NCBI GenBank assembly: GCA_015068085.1
Contig: SVLF01000014.1
Coordinates: 1 to 52,506 of the forward strand
Reading direction: 5' to 3'
DNA length: 52,506 nucleotides
From: Oscillospiraceae bacterium
Lineage (GTDB): Bacteria > Bacillota > Clostridia > Oscillospirales > JAAYXM01
Each line of letters opens with the position of its first letter. Position 1 is the stretch's first letter. The position numbers were made by a program, and so were the translations under genes. Below are positions 51,766-52,506 of the stretch, in pieces. Below the pieces are notes generated by a model. The model was given only the letters and a program-made list of their open reading frames with translations. It did not search any database and was not told where the DNA came from.

Positions 51766-52506
51766 CTACTCGCTTATAAATACCCCTTCGTATTCGTAAA
51801 TATATTTTCCATCAAGGTACAGTTTTTTCAGTGCACGCTGAAGGCTTGTATCTTCGGGTATGCTTTTGTAATCAAGCTCTTTTGTATACTGCATTTTAAA
51901 CACAAAGTTGAAAACGTCAATTCCTTCCGTTTCGCCTGCATACAGAGTGTATTTTTTCTGAAAAGCAAGGACATTTGAGCTTTCATGAAGAAATTCACGA
52001 AGCTTCGCATCAAGCATCCAGCTATGACAATGAAATGCTTTATACGGAAAATCCGGATAACAAGCTTTAAAGACCTCGCGTGCGCGCACATAGCTTTCTT
52101 CGCACGCCTCTTTAGTCAGCGCCCCCTTATTCGGGATATGCACCGAGAGAATCGGATCACCCTTTTTAAGAAGCAGCTGCCATTCACTTTTCGGATATTC
52201 CGAAGGCTCAGACGCGAAATTTCCTTTTTCATCTGCACGGTATCCTATAAAACTATCTTCCGTTTCCGTAACATCGGCGCGGAAGCTTTTTTTATTATCT
52301 CCTTCCGGCGGTGTGCCCAAAAGCATGCCGGCAGAATTTATCTTGGCACCGTCAAACAGAACAGCAAGCTTTCCTGCTTTGTTTTCAAGGACAGTAATGT
52401 TACTTTCAAGCTCCGGCACCATCTGGAAGCGAAGTCTTCCGATGTTGAGTATCTTCTCATCAACATAGAGCTGCATATGGTCAAAATACCGTTTGAGGTA
52501 GCCCGG
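51766..52506 (-). CDS. Acyltransferase-like protein (GNAT-like C-terminal, DUF5596), cut by window edge
   Basis: The frame is open to the right edge (it begins PGYLKRYFDHMQLYV), so the N-terminus is missing and 246 residues are visible. It matches my memory of the DUF5596/GNAT_C proteins annotated as acyltransferases: EWQLLLKKGDPILSVHIPNKG, then YVRAREVFKACYPDFPYKAF, CHSWMLDAKLREFL and SSNVLAFQKKY. The true function is not established. Its 3' end faces copy 3 of the conserved element. Confidence 0.6.
   Translation of the reverse strand, partial: PGYLKRYFDHMQLYVDEKILNIGRLRFQMVPELESNITVLENKAGKLAVLFDGAKINSAGMLLGTPPEGDNKKSFRADVTETEDSFIGYRADEKGNFASEPSEYPKSEWQLLLKKGDPILSVHIPNKGALTKEACEESYVRAREVFKACYPDFPYKAFHCHSWMLDAKLREFLHESSNVLAFQKKYTLYAGETEGIDVFNFVFKMQYTKELDYKSIPEDTSLQRALKKLYLDGKYIYEYEGVFISE

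Noticed and set aside
1-52506. tRNA, rRNA, prophage, integrase or transposase genes
   Set aside because: None could be supported on either strand by reading the sequence.

Overview
The window reads as a chromosomal contig from a spore-forming member of the Clostridia (Firmicutes), probably an anaerobic gut or rumen fermenter. The evidence is PolC-type DNA polymerase III, RNase M5, the order ylxM-ffh-rpsP-khpA-rimM-trmD, sporulation genes (spoIVFA/spoIVFB, spoIIR), a pyruvate formate-lyase locus, and a huge secreted protein with C-terminal S-layer homology (SLH) repeats. Placement below class level (an Oscillospirales- or Monoglobales-like lineage) is only a guess. I saw no rRNA, tRNA, CRISPR array, phage or intact insertion sequence.

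Positions 1-30,800 are mostly conserved housekeeping DNA. In order: the start of a YceD/DUF177 gene; folD, lgt and two M16 peptidase-like genes (minus strand); ylxM, ffh, rpsP, khpA, rimM and trmD (plus strand); spoIVFB/spoIVFA; rnmV, holA, comEC and fba; a small GNAT gene; polC; a compact lipid/isoprenoid/translation run transcribed pyrH-frr-uppS-cdsA-dxr-rseP-ispG-polC; an OGG1-type glycosylase; a DUF6062 gene; spoIIR; a ClC-type transporter; and a cation:proton antiporter.

Positions 30,850-34,200 hold a fermentation locus. A promoter overlapped by a Rex-like palindrome drives pyruvate formate-lyase, which is encoded in two pieces: a 701-residue core with the Cys-Cys active site and a separate 80-residue protein with the glycyl-radical loop. 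The PFL-activating enzyme follows, translationally coupled. A strong stem-loop ends the locus.

Positions 34,200-52,506 are an accessory region that looks like a polysaccharide-use locus. The minus strand carries an acyltransferase-like protein (cut by the window edge), an M20 metallohydrolase, a PHP-domain protein, an FAD oxidoreductase, a glycosidase-like protein of unrecognised family, a secreted Ig-like protein, a 2,234-residue SLH-anchored heparinase II/III-like protein and a solute-binding lipoprotein with no permease nearby. One AraC regulator faces the other way. Three copies of a conserved promoter-like element sit at 47.9, 49.1 and 51.7 kb, and the scar of a deleted M20 paralogue lies beside the middle copy. 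A plausible reading is that the AraC protein senses a glycan product, the surface lyase cuts the polymer, the lipoprotein captures fragments and the intracellular enzymes process them; the substrate cannot be read from sequence alone.

Strongest leads: the two-piece PFL, the three-copy element, the module shared by the two large secreted proteins, the M20 gene scar, and the spoIIR leader hairpin that contains its own ribosome binding site.
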